Source: Parasphingorhabdus cellanae (lineage in GTDB: Bacteria; Pseudomonadota; Alphaproteobacteria; Sphingomonadales; Sphingomonadaceae). Taken from it: 64,000 nt of DNA. Positions 25,450 to 33,911 of this stretch are shown here, one piece after another. The notes below the pieces were generated by a model. The model worked only from the letters and a program-made list of their open reading frames with translations. It ran no database searches and was not told the origin of the DNA. Made by a program: the position numbers and the translations under genes. Location of the stretch: positions 2,718,001 through 2,782,000 of the forward strand of contig NZ_CP071794.1 of NCBI RefSeq assembly GCF_017498565.1. The letters run 5' to 3'. Position 1 is the first letter of the stretch, and every line of letters begins with the position of its first letter.

Positions 25450-25605
25450 CCTCTCCCCTTGAGGGAGAGGACAGATTTGCTTGCGAACTTGTTCGCTAGA
25501 AAATCTTGGTGAGGGGTTGAGAGGAAGCGCCAAGCCAGCCCCCTCTCCAACTCGACTAGGCAGCAAGCTGCCAAGTCTCCGTTTCCTCTCCCTCAAGGGG
25601 AGAGG
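25450..25605. repeat. 156-bp element with 21-bp inverted ends
   Basis: A 21-base end (25450-25470, starting CCTCTCCCC) returns as its exact reverse complement at 25585-25605. Each end is itself nearly palindromic (CCTCTCCC..GGGAGAGG). The interior holds further inverted pieces (GCTTGCGAAC, GCAGCAAGCTGC) but no gene. It fills the gap between the convergent ligase and SDR genes and looks like a BIME/MITE-type extragenic element rather than an insertion sequence. No target-site duplication is obvious. Confidence 0.65.
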
Positions 25606-25613
25606 ATTTAAGC

Positions 25614-26372
25614 TTAAAACTGCACGCGTTTCGTAAAGCCGCCGTCGATCACGAGATGTGCGCCCGTGGTATAGCTTGATGCGGGGCTCGCGAGGAATAC
25701 GACGCTGCGCGCCACATCATCGGCTTCACCGAAATCACCCAGCGCGAAGCCCGCTTTCGTCATGTTGTAAAAGTCCGGCATGCCCGCTTCAATCTGCGAC
25801 CAGTTGCCGCCCGGGAATTTGATCGGGCCCGGGGACACCATGTTGACGCGAATGCCTTTGGGACCAAGTGCTTGGCTAAGCTGGCTGCCATAGGTAATAA
25901 GCGCGGCCTTCATCGCGTTAAAGGCCTGTGGTGCAACGAAAGTTTCGAATGCAGCGGTGGATGACATGAAGATCACCGAGCCATCGTCTGATTTCTCAAG
26001 ATGGGGCTCCAATACCTCCATCGCTTTGACCGCACCGATAATGTCGGTGTTGAATGTCATTTCCCAATCACCGGTTCCGCCAGCGCCAGAAGAGCTGACA
26101 TTATGGATGAAAATATCGCAGCCACCCAGTTCACCGGCCGCTTTTTCCAGCCATTTAGGATAGCCCTCGGCATCTGTCATATCGAACGCTTCAGCGAATA
26201 CCTTGCCGCCGTGCGCTTCGAGTTCGCTCTTGGCTGCGGCAACCTGTTCTGCATTGCGCGAGAAAAATGCGACATCAGCGCCTTCCTTGGCGAAGTGCTC
26301 CAGTGCTGCGCGTCCCAGGCCGCGACTACCGCCAGTGAGAATAACTTTTTTGCCCTTCAGTCCTAAATCCAT
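25614..26372 (-). CDS. SDR family oxidoreductase
   Basis: This 252-residue classical SDR has the cofactor motif TGGSRGLGRAA (near residue 14), NVSSSGAGGTGD (near 90) in place of NNAG, and the C-terminal GAHLVIDGGFTKRVQF. The strict YxxxK site is less obvious: FVAPQAFNAMKAALITYG has Phe where Tyr is expected before NAMK, so the active-site Tyr may be replaced. It is the last gene of a minus-strand unit (GST, VOC, ThuA-like, SDR). It may reduce or dehydrogenate a pathway intermediate. Confidence 0.8.
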   Translation of the reverse strand: MDLGLKGKKVILTGGSRGLGRAALEHFAKEGADVAFFSRNAEQVAAAKSELEAHGGKVFAEAFDMTDAEGYPKWLEKAAGELGGCDIFIHNVSSSGAGGTGDWEMTFNTDIIGAVKAMEVLEPHLEKSDDGSVIFMSSTAAFETFVAPQAFNAMKAALITYGSQLSQALGPKGIRVNMVSPGPIKFPGGNWSQIEAGMPDFYNMTKAGFALGDFGEADDVARSVVFLASPASSYTTGAHLVIDGGFTKRVQF

Positions 26373-26423
26373 TTTGCTCTCCTTTTAAAAAATTGAGGTT
26401 TGGTTTGCGTCTAAATCTTGTGT

Positions 26424-27212
26424 CTAGAATTTGGCAATCGCGGGCTGACAGCACCATTTGATACCGCGGCGCAGCAGATCATAGATAATCGGTTGCTGCC
26501 AACCAGAGCGGTCCACTTCCGGCCACCAGTCGAGGACGGGATCCATATCATAATGCCCGCGACAATGACCCAAGGTCAGATAGAGCACTGCGCCGTCACC
26601 CATTTTGCGAATGTAAAAGACCGGATGACGGCTCTTTTTGATGTCGCTATGCACGAAGCCGCTAATATCATCCTCGCCATTATATTCGGTATCGAGCAAG
26701 ACGTCTATTTCGGCTCGGGTTTCAACAAGATATTGCTCATCCACCGTCTCAAAACTGGGAATATCCTGTACCAGTGGATGATCTGGCTGCGCGTTGTCGA
26801 CAGTGAATGGGATAATCGGTGGGTGGCACAGAAATCGGCTGCCCAATGTGTCGACAAAGGTTGGCATATCATCGGGCGCGTCGACCCGCCCGTCTTCGAT
26901 AAATTGTAGAACGCTGTTGGTGCCATGCAAGGCAAAATATTGCCCGCCGCCATTGACGAAATCCTGAATATTCTTCTGTGCCGCTTCGCTGGGTAGCAGG
27001 TCGCAGGTGTAGCTGATCAATATGTCGGCATTTTTGATCGCCTCGAGATTTTCATAGTCTTCAAAAACCCGAACGCGGATGCGGTCATCCTCGGCGAGCA
27101 GTTTCAATATTTCGAGCCGGGCAAAATCAATGTCGTGATATTTACCAGCAGCGACCAATACGCATTTTATCGGTTTCTGGTCGGGCCGGCGTTCTGGTGG
27201 AGTTTCGCTCAT
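26424..27212 (-). CDS. ThuA-like domain protein
   Basis: This 262-residue protein resembles the ThuA-like (trehalose-utilisation) class-I glutamine-amidotransferase-fold family. It starts CVLVAAGKYHDIDFARLEIL, and has FVNGGGQYFALHGTNS (near 92) and VLYLTLGHCRGHYDMDP (near 220-236), motifs shared by family members. Its function is not established; many occur beside sugar oxidoreductases. The ATG at 27212 is chosen over a longer frame to 27254 because the latter overlaps the VOC gene. It lies between the VOC and SDR genes of the same operon. Confidence 0.75.
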   Translation of the reverse strand: MSETPPERRPDQKPIKCVLVAAGKYHDIDFARLEILKLLAEDDRIRVRVFEDYENLEAIKNADILISYTCDLLPSEAAQKNIQDFVNGGGQYFALHGTNSVLQFIEDGRVDAPDDMPTFVDTLGSRFLCHPPIIPFTVDNAQPDHPLVQDIPSFETVDEQYLVETRAEIDVLLDTEYNGEDDISGFVHSDIKKSRHPVFYIRKMGDGAVLYLTLGHCRGHYDMDPVLDWWPEVDRSGWQQPIIYDLLRRGIKWCCQPAIAKF

Positions 27213-27214
27213 AT

Positions 27215-27775
27215 CTATTCTTTTCCTATTACAGGATTGGTGACGCCGTCCCAATCGAGATGGGCTTGCCGTATGGCCGCAAAGCCGTCGAGGCCCGCCT
27301 GCGGGATTTGCAGATATTCGATTATAGTACCGGGGCCGCCCCCATAATCGGCATAGAAAGCACCGCCGACACCGCCCGGCAGGCTGACTTCCTGAATCAC
27401 CTCGCCGCCCTTGCTTTCGGTAAGCTGCCGGGCTTCGGCCAGATCATCGACGATAATGCACAGATGCTGAACCCCTTGCAGGCCCTTGGCGCGCCAGTCC
27501 TTGAACATGGAAGGGGCATCATTGTCGGGCCGGATCAATTCGACCTGCACGTCACCCCAATAGCCGATCGCCATGGAAAACTGGATGTCGGAAGGCTCAC
27601 CACGATATTTCACATTTTCAACCTGCACGCCTTCGGTATGAAAAAACGGACCTGCGCCCATTTTTTGCGTCCAGTAATCCAGCGCCGCATCATAATCATC
27701 CGGCACATAGCTGATCTGCATGATGGTGCCGAGCTTGGCGAGAGTAGCCGAAGAACAAGTAGACGTATCGGTCAT
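27215..27775 (-). CDS. VOC family protein
   Basis: This 186-residue protein shows a standard VOC N-terminus (LGTIMQISYVPDDYDAALDYWTQKMGAGPFFH) and a C-terminal VQHLCIIVDDLAEARQLTESKGGEVIQEV half, the two beta-alpha-beta-beta-beta units of one module. The spacing and WTQKMGAGPFF motif resemble methylmalonyl-CoA-epimerase-like and glyoxalase members. Its ATG overlaps the GST stop by four bases. Substrate unknown. Confidence 0.75.
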   Translation of the reverse strand: MTDTSTCSSATLAKLGTIMQISYVPDDYDAALDYWTQKMGAGPFFHTEGVQVENVKYRGEPSDIQFSMAIGYWGDVQVELIRPDNDAPSMFKDWRAKGLQGVQHLCIIVDDLAEARQLTESKGGEVIQEVSLPGGVGGAFYADYGGGPGTIIEYLQIPQAGLDGFAAIRQAHLDWDGVTNPVIGKE

Positions 27776-28401
27776 TCTTCGCCGCGCCAGATTTCGGCCG
27801 AAGGCCGTTCTTCCATCTTGGCCGCAAAGCGCGCCAGATTGTCGGTGCCTTCAGGTAGCGACCATCCTACAGTACCGCCAAATTTGATGAAACAGAAGGC
27901 GACAAGGTCTGCCAGCGTGAGCTTGTCGTGGCAGATATGATCTTTGTTGCCCAGCTGCCCATCCAGCCATATCCAATGTTTGTCCGACATGGCGGACAAT
28001 TCAGCGGCAGCTTCGGGGCTAACCACGTTCATGCGCGGTTCGAACATCGGCCGGCCGCCACCGCCGCGAAAACCAAGGGTCATGGGTACTGCGATCTCCT
28101 GATCAATGCGCCGAGCCCAGCGACGCGTTTCAGCCCGCTCTTCCGCTGTTGATCCGATCAAAACGGGATCGGGTTTAATCTCTTCCAGATATTCACAGAT
28201 GACCGTGGATTCGCTCAGCAGCGTACCGTCATCCAGTTCCAGAGTGGGCGTGGTCTGCATAACATTCTTGGCGGCATATTCCTCACTGCGATTTTCGCCG
28301 GTGATGATGTCGAGATGGATTCGCTCCACCTCGATGCCTTTTTCCATAAGAAACATGCGGGCTAGCCGAGGATTGGGACCAAGGCTGGAATAAAGTTTCA
28401 C
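27772..28401 (-). CDS. Glutathione S-transferase family protein
   Basis: This 209-residue protein has the thioredoxin-like N-terminal domain (VKLYSSLGPNPRLARMFLMEKGIEVERIHLDI) with the conserved cis-Pro region TTPTLELDDGTLLSESTVICEYLEE near 50-75, and an all-helical C-terminal domain. I use the GTG start at 28401, which follows GGAGAGCAAACC, instead of upstream frames reaching 28491. It heads the minus-strand unit and is divergent from the Rieske oxygenase gene, so the GST may conjugate an epoxide or quinone formed by oxygenation. The exact class is unclear. Confidence 0.85.
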   Translation of the reverse strand: MKLYSSLGPNPRLARMFLMEKGIEVERIHLDIITGENRSEEYAAKNVMQTTPTLELDDGTLLSESTVICEYLEEIKPDPVLIGSTAEERAETRRWARRIDQEIAVPMTLGFRGGGGRPMFEPRMNVVSPEAAAELSAMSDKHWIWLDGQLGNKDHICHDKLTLADLVAFCFIKFGGTVGWSLPEGTDNLARFAAKMEERPSAEIWRGEE

Positions 28402-28623
28402 GGGTTTGCTCTCCTTTTGGGCAGATTCGGTTCGGCCTCGTTGTCTCGAAGATACACAGGTAACAGGGTCGAACGGTCCTCTCAAAAACATTAGGTAATG
28501 TGGTGAAAACGCGCCGTCACAAATTCACTTGGCAAATTCCGCAAGCTGCCAGATTCACTAGTGGAGTTTGCCGGTTGTTGCGGTAATCTAACGCCAAATA
28601 AGTTTAGTTTTCAGGAGAAAATA

Positions 28624-30204
28624 ATGGTCGAGACGTTAACGGGTCATAATCGGTCAAACGGCATTGCTTATACAGAATTACTCGAGGGCGACAAAGTCCG
28701 GGCACCAGAAGTATTTTTCGAGGAATCTCCCATGGAGCCGGGCCTGACGGAAGTCGAAGTCAGCCGCTATTGGACCAAAGAAGAGCATGACCGTGAAGTG
28801 GAAATGCTGTGGAAGCGGGTTTGGCAAATGGCTTGCCACAAAGATGAGATCAAAGATGTCGGTGATACCTTTGTTTATGATATTGCCGGCTTGTCTTTCA
28901 TCATCGTGCGCGTCTCCGAGGATGAGATCAAAGCTTATCCCAACAGCTGTATGCACCGCGGCCGCGCCATTTGCGACAATCATAAAAAGGGCCAGAAAGC
29001 CCTACGCTGTCCGTTTCATGGCTGGTCATGGGAACTGGACGGCAAGCTGAAGGAAGTGCCATGTCAGTGGGACTTTCCATCGGTTAGCGAAGAAACCCAC
29101 AGTCTGAAGCCCGTTAGCGTTGGCGAGTGGGGCGGTTTCGTATTCATCAATCCCGATCGTGATTGTGAGCCGCTGGAAGATTTTCTGGGCGACCTCGACC
29201 GACATTTCCAGATCCCGTTTGAGCGCCGCTACAAAGCTGCGCATATGATCAAGCGACTGCCATGCAATTGGAAAATTGCGCAGGAAGCGTTTATGGAATC
29301 CTATCATGTGGTGGGCACACATCCCGAATTAATGCCTGCTTTTGCGGACGCGAACAGCAAATATGACGTGTGGCATAATGTATCACGCGCGATGTCAGCC
29401 CATGGCGCGCCCAGCCCGCATACGGATCTCGTGAATCCCGATCCGACAGCCTTCCCTGATCAGAAAGCCTTTCAAAGCTTCATTCATCCGATCAGCAAAC
29501 ACACCTTCAAGCGGCTGGAAGAAAACCGGGTTCAAGTCTCATTGCCTAATGGCAAGAGCGGCATTTTCGATATGGAAGCCAATTATATCGAAGGCGATTT
29601 GAAATCCGCTGACCCGCATATGTGTAACTGGATCGGCGGCAAAATTGCCCCCGAAGAAGAAGATACGCCGATGGTGTATACCGATGTTTCGCCTCACCAG
29701 ATGCGAGACGAAGCGGCGCAAGCACGCCGTGAAGAAATGCGCCCGACCTGGGGCGATAAGGTCGATGATATCAGCGATGCTGATTTGACCGACGCGATCT
29801 TTTACAGTGTGTTCCCGAACATGAGTCCGTGGGCAGACTATAATCCGATCTTTTACCGGTTCCGTCCCGATGGCGACAATCCAGAGCAATCGCTGCATGA
29901 AGTGATGTTCATGGTTGCGCTACCCGAAGGGGCCGAGCGTCCGGAACCGGCAAAATGCACGTTCCTTGATTTGCATGACGATTATACCGAAGCCACCGAA
30001 TTTGGCAGCTATCTGAACAAGATATTCAATCAGGATTATCTAAACCATAAAGCGATGCAAAAAGGCGTGAAAAACCAGCCGCACGGCGTTTCCATCTTTG
30101 CCCAATATCAGGAAAGCAAGATCCGTCATTTCCATGAGACTCTTGAGAAATGGCTGACCAGCAAAGAGCCGCCCAAGAGCCCGAAACTGCAAGCGGCTGA
30201 ATAA
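28624..30204 (+). CDS. Rieske ring-hydroxylating oxygenase, alpha subunit
   Basis: This 526-residue protein has the Rieske [2Fe-2S] motif CMHRGRAICDN..CPFHGW (C-x-H...C-x2-H, near 103-123) and a mononuclear-iron site in NWKIAQEAFMESYHVVGTHPE (near 210-230). An acidic ligand candidate is the Asp in FNQDYLN near 480. It is longer than typical alpha subunits (about 430-460). A GGAGAA ribosome site precedes the ATG at 28624. No beta subunit, ferredoxin or reductase gene is adjacent, so it may be a homomeric oxygenase using a shared electron chain. It follows a 222-base divergent leader and overlaps no neighbour. Confidence 0.9.
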   Translation: MVETLTGHNRSNGIAYTELLEGDKVRAPEVFFEESPMEPGLTEVEVSRYWTKEEHDREVEMLWKRVWQMACHKDEIKDVGDTFVYDIAGLSFIIVRVSEDEIKAYPNSCMHRGRAICDNHKKGQKALRCPFHGWSWELDGKLKEVPCQWDFPSVSEETHSLKPVSVGEWGGFVFINPDRDCEPLEDFLGDLDRHFQIPFERRYKAAHMIKRLPCNWKIAQEAFMESYHVVGTHPELMPAFADANSKYDVWHNVSRAMSAHGAPSPHTDLVNPDPTAFPDQKAFQSFIHPISKHTFKRLEENRVQVSLPNGKSGIFDMEANYIEGDLKSADPHMCNWIGGKIAPEEEDTPMVYTDVSPHQMRDEAAQARREEMRPTWGDKVDDISDADLTDAIFYSVFPNMSPWADYNPIFYRFRPDGDNPEQSLHEVMFMVALPEGAERPEPAKCTFLDLHDDYTEATEFGSYLNKIFNQDYLNHKAMQKGVKNQPHGVSIFAQYQESKIRHFHETLEKWLTSKEPPKSPKLQAAE

Positions 30205-30208
30205 GGCT

Positions 30209-30616
30209 TTGGACTCTATTCCGGAAGGATTTGCGCCTGCCAGTTTTTCTAGCGGATTTCTAAACGTTGCCGGTCCCTATTATACCCGCAAAGACGATGA
30301 CCATATCGCGGTTGGTATCCGTATAACCGAAGGGCATCTCAACGGAATCGAGGTGGCCCATGGCGGCGTGTTGACAACCTTGGCTGACGTCGCACTCAGC
30401 TATCAACTTTTTGTGAGTGAGAAACCGCGACTTCCGATTGCGACGATTAATCTTAACACGAATTTTCTAACGGGGGCGAAACTCGGGGATTGGGTGGTAG
30501 CGCATGCGCATATTGATCGCAAAGGCAAGCGCACGGCCTATTGTCATGGGGAAATTTTCGCCGATGAGCGGTTGCTGATGACAATGACGGGAGTGTTCGC
30601 GCTACTTCGAAAATAA
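30209..30616 (+). CDS. PaaI-like hotdog thioesterase
   Basis: This 135-residue hotdog-fold protein has the PaaI-type motif GIEVAHGGVLTTLADVALSY (near 47-66), in which the Gly-Gly and Asp are typical. It would hydrolyse acyl-CoA thioesters that stall in the pathway. No ATG is available: the TTG at 30209, four bases after the oxygenase stop and behind AAGG, is the only reasonable start. Co-transcription with the Rieske oxygenase is therefore likely. The stop lies close to the convergent LuxR gene. Confidence 0.8.
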   Translation: MDSIPEGFAPASFSSGFLNVAGPYYTRKDDDHIAVGIRITEGHLNGIEVAHGGVLTTLADVALSYQLFVSEKPRLPIATINLNTNFLTGAKLGDWVVAHAHIDRKGKRTAYCHGEIFADERLLMTMTGVFALLRK

Positions 30617-30622
30617 TCGATG

Positions 30623-31447
30623 CTAGTCAGTTGCACCAAGATACCCCAGTTGTCCGGCCTTGAAAATCGTCTGGCCACGGTTGACGCTGTTTAGCTTTTG
30701 CCCGGCGCGGTTGACATGATAGCGGATCGTCGCGTGGCTGAGCGAGAGGATCATACTGATTTCCTTGTCGGTCTTGCCTATGGCGGCCCAGTGGAGACAT
30801 TCCGCTTCGCGCTTGGACAGGATGCAATTGGTCGGCATCCGGTGCTTCTTGCGCATCGCCAGGACATAGCCGGTGACGAAACGGCTGGTGACGATGGACA
30901 GAAAATCGGAATAGAGGCGATAGGGTTCGCTTAGATCAGTGACATCATAGTCTATCGGTGTGAAGCTGACCGCTGCAATCTGACCAAAGGGCAAATGGAC
31001 GGGGATCAGGATCGCGGATTTGGCCGTGGCACCGTTATCGTAAAAATCCTTCAGATCAATTTCATCGAGATATTCATTCTGCCAATGCCCGTGAAAGCCG
31101 TCGGCATTGCACCAGATCGGCTCGCTTTCATAGCGACAGGCGCGGGGTAGAGGCGAGCTCAGCGCGAGCCTGGTGTCTTCCCACCAGCGCTCTCCTTCGG
31201 CGACCCAGCCGAAAATATCTTTGTTGATTAACTCGCCCTCGGCATCGACCAAATGAGCCTTTGACGAGATGTCTGCACTGACTGCAATACGGAAACCATA
31301 AGACTGCGCAATCTTATGGATCGCTTCGGCAGCCGACCGGATTTCTGCCGCGCTGGTGATTGTTACGCTGTCGAGATTACGGCGAAAAGTCGCCTTCGAA
31401 ACATCAGGTATTTCCGCGACAAAATTTTCAGCCATAATAACGCTCAT
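30623..31447 (-). CDS. LuxR-family transcriptional regulator
   Basis: This protein of about 274 residues has a C-terminal LuxR/FixJ-type HTH (CILSKREAECLHWAAIGKTDKEISMILSLSHATIRYHVNRAGQKL, near 208-252). The N-terminal half has the size of an autoinducer-binding domain, but I cannot confirm the ligand residues; there is no cognate synthase (luxI) in the window. The start is uncertain between 31447 and the ATG at 31435. A promoter region with two inverted repeats (31498-31541) lies upstream. It probably controls some of the surrounding catabolic genes. Confidence 0.85.
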   Translation of the reverse strand: MSVIMAENFVAEIPDVSKATFRRNLDSVTITSAAEIRSAAEAIHKIAQSYGFRIAVSADISSKAHLVDAEGELINKDIFGWVAEGERWWEDTRLALSSPLPRACRYESEPIWCNADGFHGHWQNEYLDEIDLKDFYDNGATAKSAILIPVHLPFGQIAAVSFTPIDYDVTDLSEPYRLYSDFLSIVTSRFVTGYVLAMRKKHRMPTNCILSKREAECLHWAAIGKTDKEISMILSLSHATIRYHVNRAGQKLNSVNRGQTIFKAGQLGYLGATD

Positions 31448-31497
31448 CCTCCCCGGAGTCCTTATTTGGACTCTCGATTTGCGTCACTTGTCGCGTT

Positions 31498-31541
31498 GTT
31501 TGGTTTTGCAGTCAACCAAACATTACTATCAATGTTGATAG
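31498..31541. promoter_or_regulatory. Two inverted repeats upstream of the LuxR-type gene
   Basis: GTTTGGTT (31498-31505) and AACCAAAC (31514-31521) form perfect 8-base arms around 8 bases. CTATCAA and TTGATAG (31526-31532 and 31535-31541) form a second inverted repeat around TG. They lie between the LuxR gene and the lipoyl gene, both minus strand, about 50-95 bases before the LuxR start. They could be autoregulatory sites. They lack the T-run of a terminator. Confidence 0.5.
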
Positions 31542-31569
31542 GGCTTCAGCCGCACCTCTTGGTTGGCGA

Positions 31570-31803
31570 TTATTCTATCGTCCCGATTAACTCGCCAACC
31601 GGATATTCTTCCCCTGTCGTATCGATCAGGATTTTGAGTTTTCCGGTGGCAGGAGATTCGACTTCCTGCGTCGATTTATCATTTTCCAGGGCATAGATTT
31701 CCTGCCCCTCCGTAACATCGGAGCCGTCAGGTACCAGCCATTCTGCCAGCGTTCCGACTTCCATGCTGAACCCCAGTTTTGGTATGCGTATTTCAGTAGC
31801 CAT
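31570..31803 (-). CDS. Stand-alone lipoyl (biotinyl/lipoyl) carrier protein
   Basis: This 77-residue protein is a single lipoyl domain: MATEIRIPKLGFSMEVGTLAEWLVPDGSDVTEG then ENDKSTQEVESPATG, with the attachment lysine at about position 43. It lacks the E1-binding and acyltransferase domains of a full E2. It lies two bases after the E1beta stop and is the last gene of the E1alpha-E1beta-lipoyl unit. It could carry the acyl group between the E1 pair and an E2 encoded elsewhere. The design is unusual for a dehydrogenase complex. Confidence 0.85.
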   Translation of the reverse strand: MATEIRIPKLGFSMEVGTLAEWLVPDGSDVTEGQEIYALENDKSTQEVESPATGKLKILIDTTGEEYPVGELIGTIE

Positions 31804-31805
31804 TT

Positions 31806-32813
31806 TTACCCCAATATTTTACGAATTTCGCGTTCGATATCCTCTTCGCTGAACATCCATGCTTTCTCGATAGCGGGAGAGAAGGGAACAGGCGCATAGC
31901 CAGATCCGACCCGGCCAACCGGACCTTTGAGTTCAGAGAATAGTTCTTCATGGATGCGCGAGGAAATTTCTGCACCGGTGCCGAAATTTTTCACGGCCTC
32001 ATGGACCACAACGGCGGCCTTTGTCTTGGCGACACTTTTCAGCACAGTTTCTTCGTCAAAAGGTGCAATGGTCCGCAGATCGACAATTTCACATGAAATG
32101 TCTTCACCGGCCAGTTTTTCGGCAACCGCATGAGATGCGCCAACGCCGCGGCCATAGGTGATCAGGCTGATGTCGGTTCCTTCTCGCGGGACCGATGCCT
32201 TGCCAAGTGGCACGACATGATCGGGCGCGGGTGCCGGGCCCTTGGTGAAATAAGTTGGCGTATTTTCGATAAAGATCACCGGATTGGGATCCATGATCGA
32301 GGAATAGAGCAGACCATAAGCATCCGCTGGATTGGAGGCGGCAACCACTTTCAGGCCGGGGACATGCGCCAACCACGCCTCCAGCATATCACTATGCTGT
32401 CCGCCCAGGCCCGTGCCCGCACCGGTCGTGGTCCGGATGGTCAGCGGCACGCTGGTTTGACCGCCCGACATGAAGCGCAATTTAGCAGCATGGTTGACAA
32501 TCTGGTCCATTGCCACTGTGATAAAGTTCATCAGCATGATTTCCGCAACGGGTTTATACCCGACCAGTGCGGAGCCAACGGCGGCACCGACAATGGCCTG
32601 TTCGGAAATGGGCGTCGAGCGGACCCGGTCTGTACCAAATTGTTCGGATAAACCCGCCGTAACCTTGAACACACCGCCGCCCTGTTCGTCAGCAATATCT
32701 TCGCCGAGCAGGATGACTTTGGGATCATCCGCCATCGCTTTGGCCATGGCCATGTTACAGGCCTGTGCGAACATGATTTCCTTTGGTGCGTCTTTTGTTT
32801 CGGGGGTGCTCAT
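31806..32813 (-). CDS. 2-oxo-acid dehydrogenase E1 beta subunit
   Basis: This 335-residue protein shows the transketolase-like pyrimidine and C-terminal domains of E1beta: LGEDIADEQGGGVFKVTAGL near 37, TTGAGTGLGGQHSDMLEAWLAHVPGLKVVAASNP near 128-161, and VVVHEAVKNFGTGAEI near 271. It pairs with E1alpha (overlapping the start by four bases) to form the thiamine-diphosphate E1 that decarboxylates a 2-oxo acid. The resulting acyl group would pass to the lipoyl protein downstream. The substrate is likely pyruvate, acetoin-like or branched-chain; it cannot be fixed by sequence inspection. Confidence 0.9.
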   Translation of the reverse strand: MSTPETKDAPKEIMFAQACNMAMAKAMADDPKVILLGEDIADEQGGGVFKVTAGLSEQFGTDRVRSTPISEQAIVGAAVGSALVGYKPVAEIMLMNFITVAMDQIVNHAAKLRFMSGGQTSVPLTIRTTTGAGTGLGGQHSDMLEAWLAHVPGLKVVAASNPADAYGLLYSSIMDPNPVIFIENTPTYFTKGPAPAPDHVVPLGKASVPREGTDISLITYGRGVGASHAVAEKLAGEDISCEIVDLRTIAPFDEETVLKSVAKTKAAVVVHEAVKNFGTGAEISSRIHEELFSELKGPVGRVGSGYAPVPFSPAIEKAWMFSEEDIEREIRKILG

Positions 32814-33793
32814 GCTGCAATCTCCACGTCCAGAACATCGATGCGATATTCATCTCCGGGCGGATAGGGCGCGTCGAGCGCATATTGCGCGGCTTCATCA
32901 ATAATTTCTTTGTTTTTCGCTTCAATCGCCGCGATGTCTGCTTCGCTGATCTGCATGTCGAGCAGCTGCTGACGCAGGATCGGCATCGGATCGTCTTTGA
33001 GCGCCTGTTCCATTTCCGCTTCGGGAATATAGTGGCCGGTATCGCCGAGCAAATGGCCGTGGAAGCGGAAGGTCATCGCCTCAATTAATGTCGGCCCGTT
33101 GCCAGCTCTCGCATATTCAACAGCCTCTTTTGCTGCGGCATACATTTCGCTGGCATCATTGCCGTTGACCCGTACCGACCGCATGCCCAGCCCATCGCCG
33201 CGTTGTTTTATCGTTTCGGAACTGGTGGCAAAGGCCATCGGCGTATGTTCGGAATAGAGGTTGTTCTGGCAAAGGAAAATAACCGGGAGCTTCCAGACTT
33301 GCGCCATGTTCAGCCCTTCGTGGAAAGCGCCAATATTGGATGCGCCATCACCAAAGCAGCAGACCGTGACCTTGTTATCTTTCTCCAGCTGGCTGGCCAG
33401 CGCCAAGCCATTGGCAATCGGGATACCCGATCCGACAATGCCGGTCGTCACCATCACCCCGGTTTCGGGATGAGTAATATGCATCGGCCCGCCTTTGCCC
33501 TTGCATGTACCGGCCATCTTGCCGGCAAATTCGGCCCAGAGGTCTTTCGAAGGGATGCCCTTGGCGAGCTGGTCGTGCAGACCGCGATAGATTGTGACCA
33601 GATAATCTTCCTGATTGACCGCCGCCATCATCGCGGCAGAGACCACTTCCTGTCCGCGCACGGGATAATATACAATCTGTAACTGTCCGGCGCCGATCAT
33701 TTTGCGGAACTTGATATCCGACTGCATGATCAGGTCTGCTCGGGTAAAGATGTCAATCAGCACATCTTTGTCTGCCATCTGTGTATCGCTCAA
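32810..33793 (-). CDS. 2-oxo-acid dehydrogenase E1 alpha subunit
   Basis: This 327-residue protein carries the thiamine-diphosphate motif GDGASNIGAFHEGLNMAQVWKLPVIFLCQNN (about 166-196), and the substrate-channel segments YRGLHDQLAKGIP and GKGGPMHI. It begins with a TTG at 33793, preceded by AAAGGAGCGAAGCC; an ATG 15 bases further in is less well placed. It heads the three-gene unit E1alpha, E1beta, lipoyl domain. Similarity is to the acetoin/pyruvate-type E1alpha family. Confidence 0.9.
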   Translation of the reverse strand: MSDTQMADKDVLIDIFTRADLIMQSDIKFRKMIGAGQLQIVYYPVRGQEVVSAAMMAAVNQEDYLVTIYRGLHDQLAKGIPSKDLWAEFAGKMAGTCKGKGGPMHITHPETGVMVTTGIVGSGIPIANGLALASQLEKDNKVTVCCFGDGASNIGAFHEGLNMAQVWKLPVIFLCQNNLYSEHTPMAFATSSETIKQRGDGLGMRSVRVNGNDASEMYAAAKEAVEYARAGNGPTLIEAMTFRFHGHLLGDTGHYIPEAEMEQALKDDPMPILRQQLLDMQISEADIAAIEAKNKEIIDEAAQYALDAPYPPGDEYRIDVLDVEIAA

Positions 33794-33911
33794 GGCTTCG
33801 CTCCTTTAATGGTTACCCTCTGCCGGGGAATTTACTCTCAATTCTTCATAGCGCAGGCAGGGGCACTCGCCACTATTGTTATAGGGAGTAGGGCGTTTTT
33901 CAGATGGCGTC

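Noticed and set aside
25440..25613. Insertion sequence between the CoA ligase and SDR genes
   Set aside because: The element is only about 156 bases with no transposase frame; it fits a REP/MITE unit.
30635..30660. TTGTCCGG inside the LuxR gene as a regulatory site
   Set aside because: It is a half site within coding sequence with no symmetric partner.
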